A stretch of DNA of 64,000 nucleotides from Bacillus sp. RO1. GTDB taxonomy: Bacteria > Bacillota > Bacilli > Bacillales > Bacillaceae_I. The first letter of the stretch is position 1, and every line of letters starts with the position of its first letter. The stretch spans positions 124,001-188,000 of the forward strand of contig NZ_JAAZWB010000081.1 of the NCBI RefSeq assembly GCF_012524115.1. The letters are read 5' to 3'. Shown piece after piece: positions 28,000-36,855 of the stretch. The translations under genes and the position numbers were made by a program. Below the pieces are notes generated by a model. The model worked only from the letters and a program-made list of their open reading frames with translations, had not been told where the DNA came from and ran no database searches.

Positions 28000-28075
28000 A
28001 ACAAACGTTTGTATCATTTTATTTTTGGTGTTGTTATACGTGGTGTGAAAATAGGTCGGGGTATATCGACTATTT
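28000..28075 (+). repeat. Element B, copy 1 (CAAACGTTTG ... TATCGACTATT)
   Basis: The palindrome CAAACGTTTG begins at 28002, and TATCGACTATT begins at 28064, 62 bases later. Three further copies with the same spacing are at 40.8, 43.2 and 51.2 kb. Upstream flanks (AATAATTATTTTTAAA) are also shared with copy 3. Confidence 0.7.
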
Positions 28076-28227
28076 TTGAATGGTATGGCGAAATAAGTAT
28101 GGAAGCAGGGGGCGACCCGATAGTAAAATTACGAAACTAAGCTTCTATCGCTATTTATAGTGGATTTTAATAGAAAAAACTCGTGTTTTTTAAAGAAAAT
28201 AGGCCTATTTTCACAGGTGAAATTCGG

Positions 28228-28436
28228 TTCGGACATTTATCTTCTTGCTTCGGACAAATAAGTGGATAATAGACTAGGGTTCGGTCAAATGAGTAGTGAC
28301 GTTCGGTCACCTTTCAACGACCTTCGGACACCTTAAAATTTCGTTCGGTCAATTGTCGCCAATCTTCGGTCAAATTACCCAAAACTTCGGTCGAATTTCC
28401 CCAATCTTCGGTCAAAAATCAAAAATCTTCGGACAT
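28228..28436 (+). repeat. 21-bp phased TTCGG(T/A)CA element, copy 1
   Basis: Ten sites start at 28228, 28249, 28280, 28302, 28323, 28344, 28365, 28386, 28407 and 28428. Steps are 21, 31, 22 and then 21 throughout. Spacer sequence between sites varies. A shared lead-in (TATAGTGGATTTTAATAGAAA, near 28156-28176) and a REP-like sequence downstream suggest a unit of roughly 320 bp. Confidence 0.88.
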
Positions 28437-28444
28437 TTAACATT

Positions 28445-28464
28445 GAAGGGACAGGCACGTCGAC
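28445..28464 (+). repeat. REP-like GGGACAGGCACG, directly after phased array 1
   Basis: GAAGGGACAGGCACGTCGAC, a member of the dispersed family described in the findings. Confidence 0.6.
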
Positions 28465-28668
28465 ACACTTTTTGCCCCCTCAGCCAACCCCTGAAACCCC
28501 TTCAGGAAAGAAAAGGAAGCGCTATCAAGAAGAAATTGTATTTACAGATAATTCTCTCCAATCTATAATGGGGAAGGGGGTTTTTGTTTAATTAAGTTAG
28601 AAAAAGTCGAAAATCTGGGAATCTAGCTTTTATTTTCCGAATATTATCATTCTTATATTTTGCGGTAA

Positions 28669-28722
28669 TTCTACAAATCTTCACATTAAATTAACACTAG
28701 ATTCATAATATGACTTTAAAAT
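28669..28722 (+). promoter_or_regulatory. Four-repeat Pho box and promoter of the nuclease/nucleotidase gene
   Basis: TTCTAC (28669), TTCACA (28680), TTAACA (28691) and TTCATA (28702) recur at exactly 11-bp steps with five-base spacers. That is the PhoP-binding layout known from B. subtilis (TT(A/C/T)ACA direct repeats). A TAAAAT -10 candidate lies at 28717-28722, placing the repeats at about -22 to -60, as in PhoP-activated promoters. The leader to the start codon is about 140 bases. Confidence 0.72.
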
Positions 28723-28864
28723 AATGTCTGGGTGGGCTTGGTTGCATGCAGAAAATGTAGGTAATAAGCCTTATGGGTATAGAACAATTTCCCCTAAAAG
28801 TAATGAAGAAACCACCATGAGTCAACATAAGGGTCGATTAATTTAAGAATATGGGAGGAAGAAA

Positions 28865-31800
28865 ATGAAAAGACAACACAAAAGAAGTATTAGTATTGTC
28901 ACATTGGTGTTCTTGATCACAAGTTTATTTTCACCAATTGCTAATACTCAAGTAAAAGCAGAAACTGTTGTTGCTACGGATCTCATTATTTCGGAGTATA
29001 TAGAGGGATCAAGTAATAACAAGGCTATAGAACTATTTAATGGAACAGGTAGCGAGGTAGATTTAAGCGGCTACACACTGGAACATTACAACAACGGTGG
29101 TTCAGCAACTACAGGGACCACAACAACCGACAAGATATTAACATTAGAAGGAAAACTTGCAAATGGTGATACATACGTCATTTCTCGTTCTGATGCGCAT
29201 GCTGATATCTTAGCTGCCACAGACAGAATAGACACCAGCAAGCAAGTCATCAACTTCAACGGAAACGATCAAATTGTCCTGAAAAAAGATGGACAAGTCG
29301 TAGATTCCATTGGCCAAGTTGGCTCCGTTGATACGCAACTAACTGATGTTTCCCTAGTTAGAAACAGCGATGTTTCAAAAGGTGATACCATCATCGACGA
29401 CGCTTTTGATAAAGAAACAGAATGGACTAACCTAGGAAAAGATGTTTTCGATGACATAGGAAAACATACCTTCGGAGCTGCTGACCCTGGTGAACCTACT
29501 GACCCAGAACCAGTTGTTCCAACCATTACCGTTGCAGAAGCACGTGAGCTTGGTGTTGGTGAAACGGTAACAATTGAAGGAATTGCGACAACGAATACCG
29601 GCCTTTGGGGCGGCGATTCATACTATATGCAGGATGAAACGGCGGGGATGTTTGTTTATAACAGTCCGCAAAGTGTAAAGCCTGGTGATAAAGTTAAAAT
29701 TACCGGTGAATTAAAGACTTACAACAATGAGTTGGAGATTATTCCGACGAAACAAGAAATTCTTTCATCTGGAAATGAACTGCCTACTGCTCAAGTTGTG
29801 ACAAAAGTGGATGAGAGCACACAAGGTGAATTTTTAAAACTTGAAAACGTTACAATTACTGGCTTGACAAAAGAAAATTACGGAACAGCTTCCTTCCAAG
29901 CAGTCTTCGAAAGTGGAGAAAGCGTTGATGTCATCCATGACAACCGCACAGGTTCTAATTATGATGAACTGATCAAACACTACAAAGAAGGCGATAAAGT
30001 TCATCTAACAGGACTCGGCTCTATCAGTAGTGCTGGTTTTCACTTAAAAACTACTGGTCTAGATAGCTATGATTTAGTGAATAAACCTGCCGTATATGTA
30101 ACTCAACCAGAAGGTGTTGTAGAAGCAGGTACGAAAATCGAATTGAAATCCGGTACAGAGGGTGCTGTAATCTATTACACGACAGATGGTTCAGCTCCAA
30201 CTACAGCTAGTACAAAATATACGGAAGCAATCGCTTTAGAAACTGGTGAAACGACCATTAAAGCAATCGCGGTTGCAGATGGTACAGAGAGCGAAGTATT
30301 CAGCTTTACCTACACGATCCTGAATACAGAAGGCATCTTCATCCATGACATCCAAGGCAAAGGCCATGTGTCCGAATACAATGGATCTTCCGTAACAGAC
30401 ATCACTGGTGTTGTCACACATGTTTTTGGTACAAGCAGCTTTGTGATGCAGGATGTTGAGAATGCAGACGATGACAGCGCAACATCTGAAGCTATTGAAG
30501 TATACCAAAGAAACCATGGTGTTAATGTTGGGGATACCGTTTCAGTAGATGGAACAGTGACAGAATACGGTGGAGGCACTAACCTTTCCAAAACACAGAT
30601 TACAGGAACTGCAGTTGAAAAGACTGGTACAGCGGACCTTCCTGCACCTCTTGTTGTTGGAGAAGATATTATCCCTCCTAACAAAATCATTGATAATGAC
30701 AAATTGGAATCCTTTGACCCTGAAGAAGACGGCATTGATTTCTGGGAATCTGTTGAATACATGCGTCTATCCTTCCCTGATGCACTTGTAGTTGGACCGC
30801 CTTATAACGGTGATGTTCCAATTATTGTGGGAAGCACAACAAACAATGAACTGAATGTGATGGGTGGATTAAATATCGCAGCAGACGATTATAACCCGGA
30901 AAAAATCATGCTTGATAACGTCGGGAACGACTACAAATCCGGCGATCAATTTGATGGCGATGTTATTGGTATCCTATCCTATGCAAGTGCAGGCTACCAA
31001 CTAGTAACAGACAAGAGCAAATTGCCTGCTGTCATTCCGTCATCTATTAAAGCAGAAGTGACACACATTGACCCTGCAGACGACAAATTGACAGTAGCAA
31101 ATTACAATATCGAAAACTTCTCAAACAACACAGCCAATACTCCAGATGAGAAAGTGGCAAGAATCGCTAACTCATTTGTAGAAAATATGAAATCTCCTGA
31201 CATTATTACTCTAGTAGAAGTTCAGGATAATGATGGACAGACTGATTCTGGTAATACAGATGCATCCGAGAGCTATGAGCGCTTGATTGCTGCAATCAAA
31301 GCTGCTGGTGGTCCAACGTATGCATGGACAGATGTTGCACCTGAAAATAATACAAACGGTGGTGCACCAGGCGGAAACATTCGTGTAGGTTACCTGTACA
31401 ACCCTGAACGCGTGGACTTAGTCGATGCTACTAAAGGTACGGCAACTCAAGCGAATGCATGGACTGCAGAGGGTAACCTGACTCTTAATCCTGGGGTAAT
31501 CAACCCTACAGCATTCACGAACACTCGTAAACCGATCGCAGCTAAATTTGAATTCCAAGGTGAGCGTGTCGTTGTAATCGGAGCTCATCTGAATTCTAAA
31601 GGTGGAGACCAATCTCTATGGGGAGCAAATCAGCCTCCAAAATTGGGCTCAGAAGCGGAGCGACTACAATTAGCGCAAGCAATTAACGATTTCGTAGATG
31701 CTGGACTTGCAGAAAATCCTGCTCTTAACATTGTCGTTGCTGGAGATATGAATGATTTTGAATTCACGCCAGCCCTTGAAACACTTAAAGGCGGAGTACT

Positions 31801-34800
31801 GACAAATATGGTAGATGTAGTTCCTGCCGAGGATCGTTTCTCTTACTTCTACCAAGGAAACAACCAAGTATTAGATCATATCTTAGTTTCTAATAATCTA
31901 GTATCGAATACAGCAGTTGATATGATCCATATCAATGCGAATTTCACGGAAGCACAAGGACAGGCATCTGATCATGATCCTATGTTGGTGCAACTTGATT
32001 TAACAAAACCAGCGGGTCCAGACCTGACAATTTTCCATACGAATGATACTCATTCCGCATTGGATCTAATGCCAAGGACTGTCACAGCGCTAAAAGAACT
32101 TAGAGAAGTATCTCCAAACGGACTTCTGCTTCATGCAGGTGATGCATTTACTGGAACATTGTACTTCAATGAATTCCAGGGTACAGCAGACCTTGCCATG
32201 ATGAAGCTGATGGATTTTGACGCAATGACTTTTGGTAACCATGAATTTGACTTAGGTTCTTCACCAGAAGGCCATCAAGCATTAGTTGACTTTGTTAAGG
32301 GAGCAAACTTCCCATTATTAGGTGCAAACATTGATTTCTCAAAAGATGCAAAGTTCGACGGGTTATACAGTGACTCCATTGAATCAGCATATGAAAATGG
32401 AAGAATTTACGATGGAATCATTAAAGAAGTAAACGGGGAGAAAGTTGGTATCTTCGGATTAACAACAGAAGAAACAGCGGATATTTCCAGCCCGGGATCC
32501 ATTGAGTTCCAGAACTATCTAGAAGAAGCTGAAAAAGCAGTTGCATATTTAGAATCTCAAGGAGTAAATCGTATTGTCGCATTAACACATATCGGATATG
32601 ACGATAATGCAGCGGTTGACAATGACCTGGTTCTTGCTGAAAAAGTAGAAGGCATTGACATAATCGTCGGTGGACATAGCCATACAGCTTTGAAGGAACC
32701 AGTAGTAGTAGCGAATGATGCAACACCAACTATCATCGTACAGACAGGAAATGCAAACAACAACCTTGGTGTGTTGAATGTTAATTTTGATGAGAATGGT
32801 GTTATTACCACACATGATGGCCGTATCATCGCAATCACGAATAATATTGCTGCTGATCCAGAAGCAGTAGAAGTTCTTGCTCCATTTAAAGCACATGTGG
32901 ATGAAGTAGCGAAGACAGAAATCGGCGTGTCTACACCTAATGCTTTAGAAAACCCACGTACGGGCGGCGACAACACAAAGCCAAGTGTACGTAGAAATGA
33001 AACAATCCTAGGTAACCTGATTACTGATGGAATGCTTGCAAAGGCTAAGGATTTCACTGGCAAAAATGTCATCATGGCATTGCAAAATGGTGGAGGAATC
33101 CGAGCTGCTATCAACGCAGGAGAAATCACTGTAGGAGAAATCATGACAGTTCTTCCATTTGCCAACACATTGGCAACGATGGAATTGACTGGCGCAGAGC
33201 TTAAAGAAGCATTCGAAATCAGCTTAAGTCAATATCCAGGAGAAAATGGCGGTTTCCTACACGTAGCAGGAGGAAAGGTAGAATTTGATTCTACTAAACC
33301 TGCAGGTGAACGCATCGTGTCCGTCAAGTATTTAAATCAAAGCGGTCAATATGTAAAAGTTAAAAATAGTGAAACATACACCATCGCAACGAATGCATTC
33401 ACAGCAAAAGGCGGAGACGGCTATAATGTCTTTGCAAATGCTTATGCAGAGGGCCGTGTAACCGATCTAGGTCTATCCGATTGGGAAAACTTCCGCGATC
33501 ATTTGAAAATGGTTGGAAGCGAAGGAATCCCGACGGAAACAGAAGGTCGAATCACAGATGTAAAAGGTTTATTTGATTTAACAGTTATGCATACGAATGA
33601 TACGCATTCAGCTTTGGAAAACATGCCAAAGACTGTAACAGCTGTAAAAGAAATCAGAGCAGAAAACCCGGATGCACTTCTTCTTGATGCAGGAGATGCA
33701 TTCACTGGAACTCTATATTTCAATGAATTCCAAGGCGAAGCGGAACTTGCCTTGATGAATCTGATGGGCATCGATGCCATGACATTCGGTAACCATGAAT
33801 TTGACTTAGGTTCTTCAGCAGAAGGCCATCAAGCACTGGTTAACTTTGTTAAGGGAGCAAACTTCCCATTCGTAAGTGCTAACGTTGATTTCTCAAAAGA
33901 TGCGAAGTTCGATGGACTATTCAATGACTCCATTGAAGCAGCATATGTAAATGGCGAAATCTATAATGGGATTATCAAGGAAGTGAACGGCGAGAAAATC
34001 GGTATCTTCGGTTTAACAACGGAAGAAACAGCTGATATCTCAAGCCCGGGCTCCATCACTTTTGAAAATTATTTAGAAGAAGCAGAAAAAGCAGTTGCGT
34101 CCCTTGAGGCACAAGGCGTTAACAAGATCATTGCATTGACGCATATCGGATTTGACGACAATGCAGCAGTTGATAATGACTTGGTTCTTGCAGAACAAGT
34201 AGAAGGTATCGACATTATCGTAGGTGGACATAGTCATACTGCATTGTCCAAACCTGTACTCGTAGATAAAGATGCCACTCCAACTGTTATTGTCCAAACA
34301 GGAAATGCTAATAGCAATCTAGGCTTGCTAGACGTAAGATTCGATGAAAATGGTGTCATAATTGAAAATGACGGAAGCTTAATCAAAGTCAGCGGCAAAG
34401 TAGCTGATCCTGAGGCAGTAGAAGTATTGGCGCCATTTAAAGCGCATGTTGATAAGGTAGCCAATGAAGAAATCGGCGTATCAACACCGATCGAATTAGA
34501 AAATCCGCGTACAGATGGCGACAATACGAAGCCAAGTGTACGTAAAAACGAAACAATCCTAGGTAACCTGATTACCGACGGAATGCTTGCAAAAGCAAAA
34601 GAATTCACTGGCAAGAATATCATCATGGCATTGCAAAACGGTGGAGGAATCCGTGCAGCGATTAATCAAGGACCAATCACTGTAGGCGAAGTTATCGCAG
34701 TTCTTCCATTTGCTAACACATTGGCAACGATGGATCTGACTGGTGCCGAGCTAAAAGCAGCATTCGAAAGAAGCTTCAGCCAATATCCAGGGGAAAATGG

Positions 34801-35431
34801 CGGTTTCTTACATGTAGCCGGAGGGGTAATAGAATTTGATTCCACTAAACCTGCAGGCGAGCGTGTAGTATCCATTCAATATCTGGATGAAAACGGTCAT
34901 TTAGTGGAAATTAAAGACGAAGAAACTTACACCATCGCAACAAATGCATTCACAGCAAAAGGCGGAGACGGCTATGATGTCTTTGCAAATGCTTATGCAG
35001 AAGGCCGTGTAACAGATCTAGGTCTATCCGATTGGGAAAACTTCCGTGAGCATCTAGTGAATATTGGAAGTGACGGAATCCCGACTGAGATTCAAGGTAG
35101 ATTTGTAGATGTAAGTTTAAACCCAGGTGAAGAACCAGGTGAGGAGCCGGGTGAAGAACCAGGTGAGGAGCCAGGAGAAGAACCGGGTGAGGAGCCAGGT
35201 GAAGAACCGGGTGAAGAGCCAGGAGAAAATCCAGGTAACCAACCGGGTGAGAATCCAGGTAACAAACCTGGCGATAATACGGGTGAAAAACCAGGTAACA
35301 AACCAAGCGAAAAACCAGGTAATAAACTTCCGAATACAGCAACAAATACGTTCAATGTGTTACTGACAGGATTAGTTTTAGTTCTGGCAGGTGGAGGGTT
35401 ATTCTTCTGGAATAGGAGAAGAACTGCTTAA
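28865..35431 (+). CDS. yhcR: Cell-wall anchored nuclease with two tandem 5'-nucleotidase modules (YhcR-like)
   Basis: A 2188-residue surface enzyme for breaking down extracellular nucleic acids and nucleotides. Order: signal peptide (about 1-32), lamin-tail-like domain (about 36-185), OB-fold YhcR-type domain (about 215-350), chitobiase-C-like domain (about 420-490) and a second OB-like region. Then an endonuclease/exonuclease/phosphatase domain (about 750-1045; NYNIENFS, GAHLNSKGGD, AGDMNDFE, SDHDPM). Two 5'-nucleotidase modules follow, starting near 1058 and 1576, each with HTNDTH, GDAFTG, GNHEFD, GGHSHT and NGGGIRAA. A GEEP/GNKP repeat spacer and the sortase signal LPNTAT (about 2155) with a membrane helix and RRR close the protein. 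B. subtilis YhcR has only one nucleotidase module. No sortase gene is in the window. Confidence 0.92.
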   Translation: MKRQHKRSISIVTLVFLITSLFSPIANTQVKAETVVATDLIISEYIEGSSNNKAIELFNGTGSEVDLSGYTLEHYNNGGSATTGTTTTDKILTLEGKLANGDTYVISRSDAHADILAATDRIDTSKQVINFNGNDQIVLKKDGQVVDSIGQVGSVDTQLTDVSLVRNSDVSKGDTIIDDAFDKETEWTNLGKDVFDDIGKHTFGAADPGEPTDPEPVVPTITVAEARELGVGETVTIEGIATTNTGLWGGDSYYMQDETAGMFVYNSPQSVKPGDKVKITGELKTYNNELEIIPTKQEILSSGNELPTAQVVTKVDESTQGEFLKLENVTITGLTKENYGTASFQAVFESGESVDVIHDNRTGSNYDELIKHYKEGDKVHLTGLGSISSAGFHLKTTGLDSYDLVNKPAVYVTQPEGVVEAGTKIELKSGTEGAVIYYTTDGSAPTTASTKYTEAIALETGETTIKAIAVADGTESEVFSFTYTILNTEGIFIHDIQGKGHVSEYNGSSVTDITGVVTHVFGTSSFVMQDVENADDDSATSEAIEVYQRNHGVNVGDTVSVDGTVTEYGGGTNLSKTQITGTAVEKTGTADLPAPLVVGEDIIPPNKIIDNDKLESFDPEEDGIDFWESVEYMRLSFPDALVVGPPYNGDVPIIVGSTTNNELNVMGGLNIAADDYNPEKIMLDNVGNDYKSGDQFDGDVIGILSYASAGYQLVTDKSKLPAVIPSSIKAEVTHIDPADDKLTVANYNIENFSNNTANTPDEKVARIANSFVENMKSPDIITLVEVQDNDGQTDSGNTDASESYERLIAAIKAAGGPTYAWTDVAPENNTNGGAPGGNIRVGYLYNPERVDLVDATKGTATQANAWTAEGNLTLNPGVINPTAFTNTRKPIAAKFEFQGERVVVIGAHLNSKGGDQSLWGANQPPKLGSEAERLQLAQAINDFVDAGLAENPALNIVVAGDMNDFEFTPALETLKGGVLTNMVDVVPAEDRFSYFYQGNNQVLDHILVSNNLVSNTAVDMIHINANFTEAQGQASDHDPMLVQLDLTKPAGPDLTIFHTNDTHSALDLMPRTVTALKELREVSPNGLLLHAGDAFTGTLYFNEFQGTADLAMMKLMDFDAMTFGNHEFDLGSSPEGHQALVDFVKGANFPLLGANIDFSKDAKFDGLYSDSIESAYENGRIYDGIIKEVNGEKVGIFGLTTEETADISSPGSIEFQNYLEEAEKAVAYLESQGVNRIVALTHIGYDDNAAVDNDLVLAEKVEGIDIIVGGHSHTALKEPVVVANDATPTIIVQTGNANNNLGVLNVNFDENGVITTHDGRIIAITNNIAADPEAVEVLAPFKAHVDEVAKTEIGVSTPNALENPRTGGDNTKPSVRRNETILGNLITDGMLAKAKDFTGKNVIMALQNGGGIRAAINAGEITVGEIMTVLPFANTLATMELTGAELKEAFEISLSQYPGENGGFLHVAGGKVEFDSTKPAGERIVSVKYLNQSGQYVKVKNSETYTIATNAFTAKGGDGYNVFANAYAEGRVTDLGLSDWENFRDHLKMVGSEGIPTETEGRITDVKGLFDLTVMHTNDTHSALENMPKTVTAVKEIRAENPDALLLDAGDAFTGTLYFNEFQGEAELALMNLMGIDAMTFGNHEFDLGSSAEGHQALVNFVKGANFPFVSANVDFSKDAKFDGLFNDSIEAAYVNGEIYNGIIKEVNGEKIGIFGLTTEETADISSPGSITFENYLEEAEKAVASLEAQGVNKIIALTHIGFDDNAAVDNDLVLAEQVEGIDIIVGGHSHTALSKPVLVDKDATPTVIVQTGNANSNLGLLDVRFDENGVIIENDGSLIKVSGKVADPEAVEVLAPFKAHVDKVANEEIGVSTPIELENPRTDGDNTKPSVRKNETILGNLITDGMLAKAKEFTGKNIIMALQNGGGIRAAINQGPITVGEVIAVLPFANTLATMDLTGAELKAAFERSFSQYPGENGGFLHVAGGVIEFDSTKPAGERVVSIQYLDENGHLVEIKDEETYTIATNAFTAKGGDGYDVFANAYAEGRVTDLGLSDWENFREHLVNIGSDGIPTEIQGRFVDVSLNPGEEPGEEPGEEPGEEPGEEPGEEPGEEPGEEPGENPGNQPGENPGNKPGDNTGEKPGNKPSEKPGNKLPNTATNTFNVLLTGLVLVLAGGGLFFWNRRRTA
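35115..35325 (+). repeat. GEEP-coding tandem repeats in the wall spacer
   Basis: 12-bp units encoding PGEE, grading into PGNK/PGEN units, form the wall-spanning spacer just before LPNTAT. Such repeats vary in number by slippage. Confidence 0.8.
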
Positions 35432-35470
35432 AGTGGGCTGATGGGGGCAGCTACCCCATCGACCTAGAAA

Positions 35471-35497
35471 AGAGACTCAGTAATGAGTCTCTTTTTT
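35471..35497 (+). terminator. Terminator of the nuclease/nucleotidase gene
   Basis: AGAGACTCA at 35471-35479 pairs with TGAGTCTCT at 35484-35492 across GTAA, then TTTTT. Confidence 0.9.
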
Positions 35498-35598
35498 GTG
35501 AAAAAAAGTGAAGAATGTCGCTTTATGGAAGTTAATGACATTGATATTCCACCTAAAAGGTTCTATTATCATAAGTTGAGGAACTAGGAGGTGGCTTC

Positions 35599-36678
35599 TT
35601 GAAAAAGCCTATTAATGAAATATATTGGATCAGGGCGATAGCCTGTTTGAGTGTGGTGGCCATTCATTCTTTTACTCGAACCAAGGGTAAGTTTGATCTG
35701 CCGGATACCACGATAGATTTCATTGTAAATTTACAATTGATGATGATGTTTGCGACGCCAATGTTCGTCCTCATTTTTGAAGTGATTGTTGGGAACGCAT
35801 ATCATAATAGAATACCAAAAGGATTCTTTAAAAAACGTTTATTGTATTTATTTTTACCTTTTGTTTTTGTGCCATTTTTATATGTCTTATTTAATGTGAT
35901 TTATAATGATTTTGCCATGAGTAATGTTTTGAGAGCTTTACAAAGAGATCTAATTTTTGCGGGCTGGCACGGTTATTTTATCCTCATCATCCTGCAATTT
36001 GTGGTCATTCATGCCTTATTTGTAAAATATCTCAGGAAGATCCCAATGTGGATCATGCTTATTGTGAGTTTCGCACTTAATGTAACCTATCTCTATATGA
36101 CCGAATTCCATCGGGATATGTTTCCGATGATCATGCAGGAGAACTATTCTTACATTCGTTTGGTATTTGTAGGTTGGATCTTCTACTTTACAGTCGCTTA
36201 CTATGTAGGAAAAAACCTGGATAAGGTAAGAGCTTCTCGAAAATGGGGACTGCCTCTTGCATTTGTCGCTACAGGTATTAGTTTATATTATGTTTACGAT
36301 ATGCACTATTCAGGAACCATTACAACGCTAGGATCTGTTCGTCTGGATATTATGTTTTACACCGTAACATTATTCTTTTTCCTATTTTTCTTATTTTCTT
36401 ATGTATCCAAGGTACCAAAAGTTGTAATGTTCATCAGCAAATACGCATTCTCTATTTATTTATTGCACTTATTATCCTTTAATATCGCAATGAAATATCT
36501 GCCTAAAATGAACATTATCTTATATTCATTCACACTATTTCTCATAGGCATCTTCGGATCTGTTTTGATGGCCAGACTTATATCCCTATTCCCATTTGGC
36601 AAATTCATTATTGGACCTCTTAAAGATGCAGTAAAGCAAAAGCGAGTCACCAAAGAACAAGAGAGAGTGGCAGCTTGA
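35599..36678 (+). CDS. Acyltransferase-3 family membrane protein
   Basis: 359 residues with about ten membrane helices. The family opening is EIYWIRAIACLSVVAIHSFT; the His in this first helix is the conserved active-site residue. Family members O-acetylate or succinylate wall or exopolysaccharide sugars from the cytoplasmic side. No extracellular SGNH domain is fused here. TTG 35599 follows AGGAGGTGG. A terminator follows, so it is a single-gene unit next to the second ugd. Confidence 0.85.
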   Translation: MKKPINEIYWIRAIACLSVVAIHSFTRTKGKFDLPDTTIDFIVNLQLMMMFATPMFVLIFEVIVGNAYHNRIPKGFFKKRLLYLFLPFVFVPFLYVLFNVIYNDFAMSNVLRALQRDLIFAGWHGYFILIILQFVVIHALFVKYLRKIPMWIMLIVSFALNVTYLYMTEFHRDMFPMIMQENYSYIRLVFVGWIFYFTVAYYVGKNLDKVRASRKWGLPLAFVATGISLYYVYDMHYSGTITTLGSVRLDIMFYTVTLFFFLFFLFSYVSKVPKVVMFISKYAFSIYLLHLLSFNIAMKYLPKMNIILYSFTLFLIGIFGSVLMARLISLFPFGKFIIGPLKDAVKQKRVTKEQERVAA

Positions 36679-36680
36679 TG

Positions 36681-36708
36681 GGTTATGGGACACGCTACGC
36701 GACCCGTC
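36681..36708. repeat. REP-like sequence
   Basis: GGGACACGC followed by TACGCGACCCGTC, related to the GGGACAGG...GACCC family. Confidence 0.4.
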
Positions 36709-36723
36709 AATAATTTAAGTATA

Positions 36724-36763
36724 GACAGATGGAATGGTATATCCTTTCCATCTGTCTTTTTTT
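36724..36763 (+). terminator. Terminator after the acyltransferase
   Basis: GACAGATGGAA at 36724-36734 pairs with TTCCATCTGTC at 36746-36756, then TTTTTTT. Confidence 0.9.
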
Positions 36764-36775
36764 ATGAAGTGAATA

Positions 36776-36818
36776 TTTACATTTAATCCATATTATCCTA
36801 ACATCTGCTTGCTATGCT
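36776..36818 (+). promoter_or_regulatory. Candidate Pho-box-like promoter of the second ugd
   Basis: TTTACA (36776), TCCATA (36787) and CTAACA (36798) lie at 11-bp steps. TATGCT at 36813-36818 may be the -10. The match to the PhoP consensus is only partial. In B. subtilis the UDP-glucose dehydrogenase gene tuaD is Pho-regulated, which makes the site worth noting. Confidence 0.4.
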
Positions 36819-36855
36819 TAGAGAATAAATAACCTAAGTTAAGGTGGCGGTAGGT

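Noticed and set aside
28296-28568. A protein with seven-residue FG(Q/H) repeats encoded by the phased arrays
   Set aside because: 21 bp is seven codons, so one frame is open in copy 1. However, copy 2 has TGA inside, copy 3 has TAG just before the run, and none has a ribosome binding site.
32421-33168. Long antisense frames under the nucleotidase modules
   Set aside because: They mirror the codon bias of the real gene, lack ribosome binding sites and recur at the duplicated module as expected of shadows.
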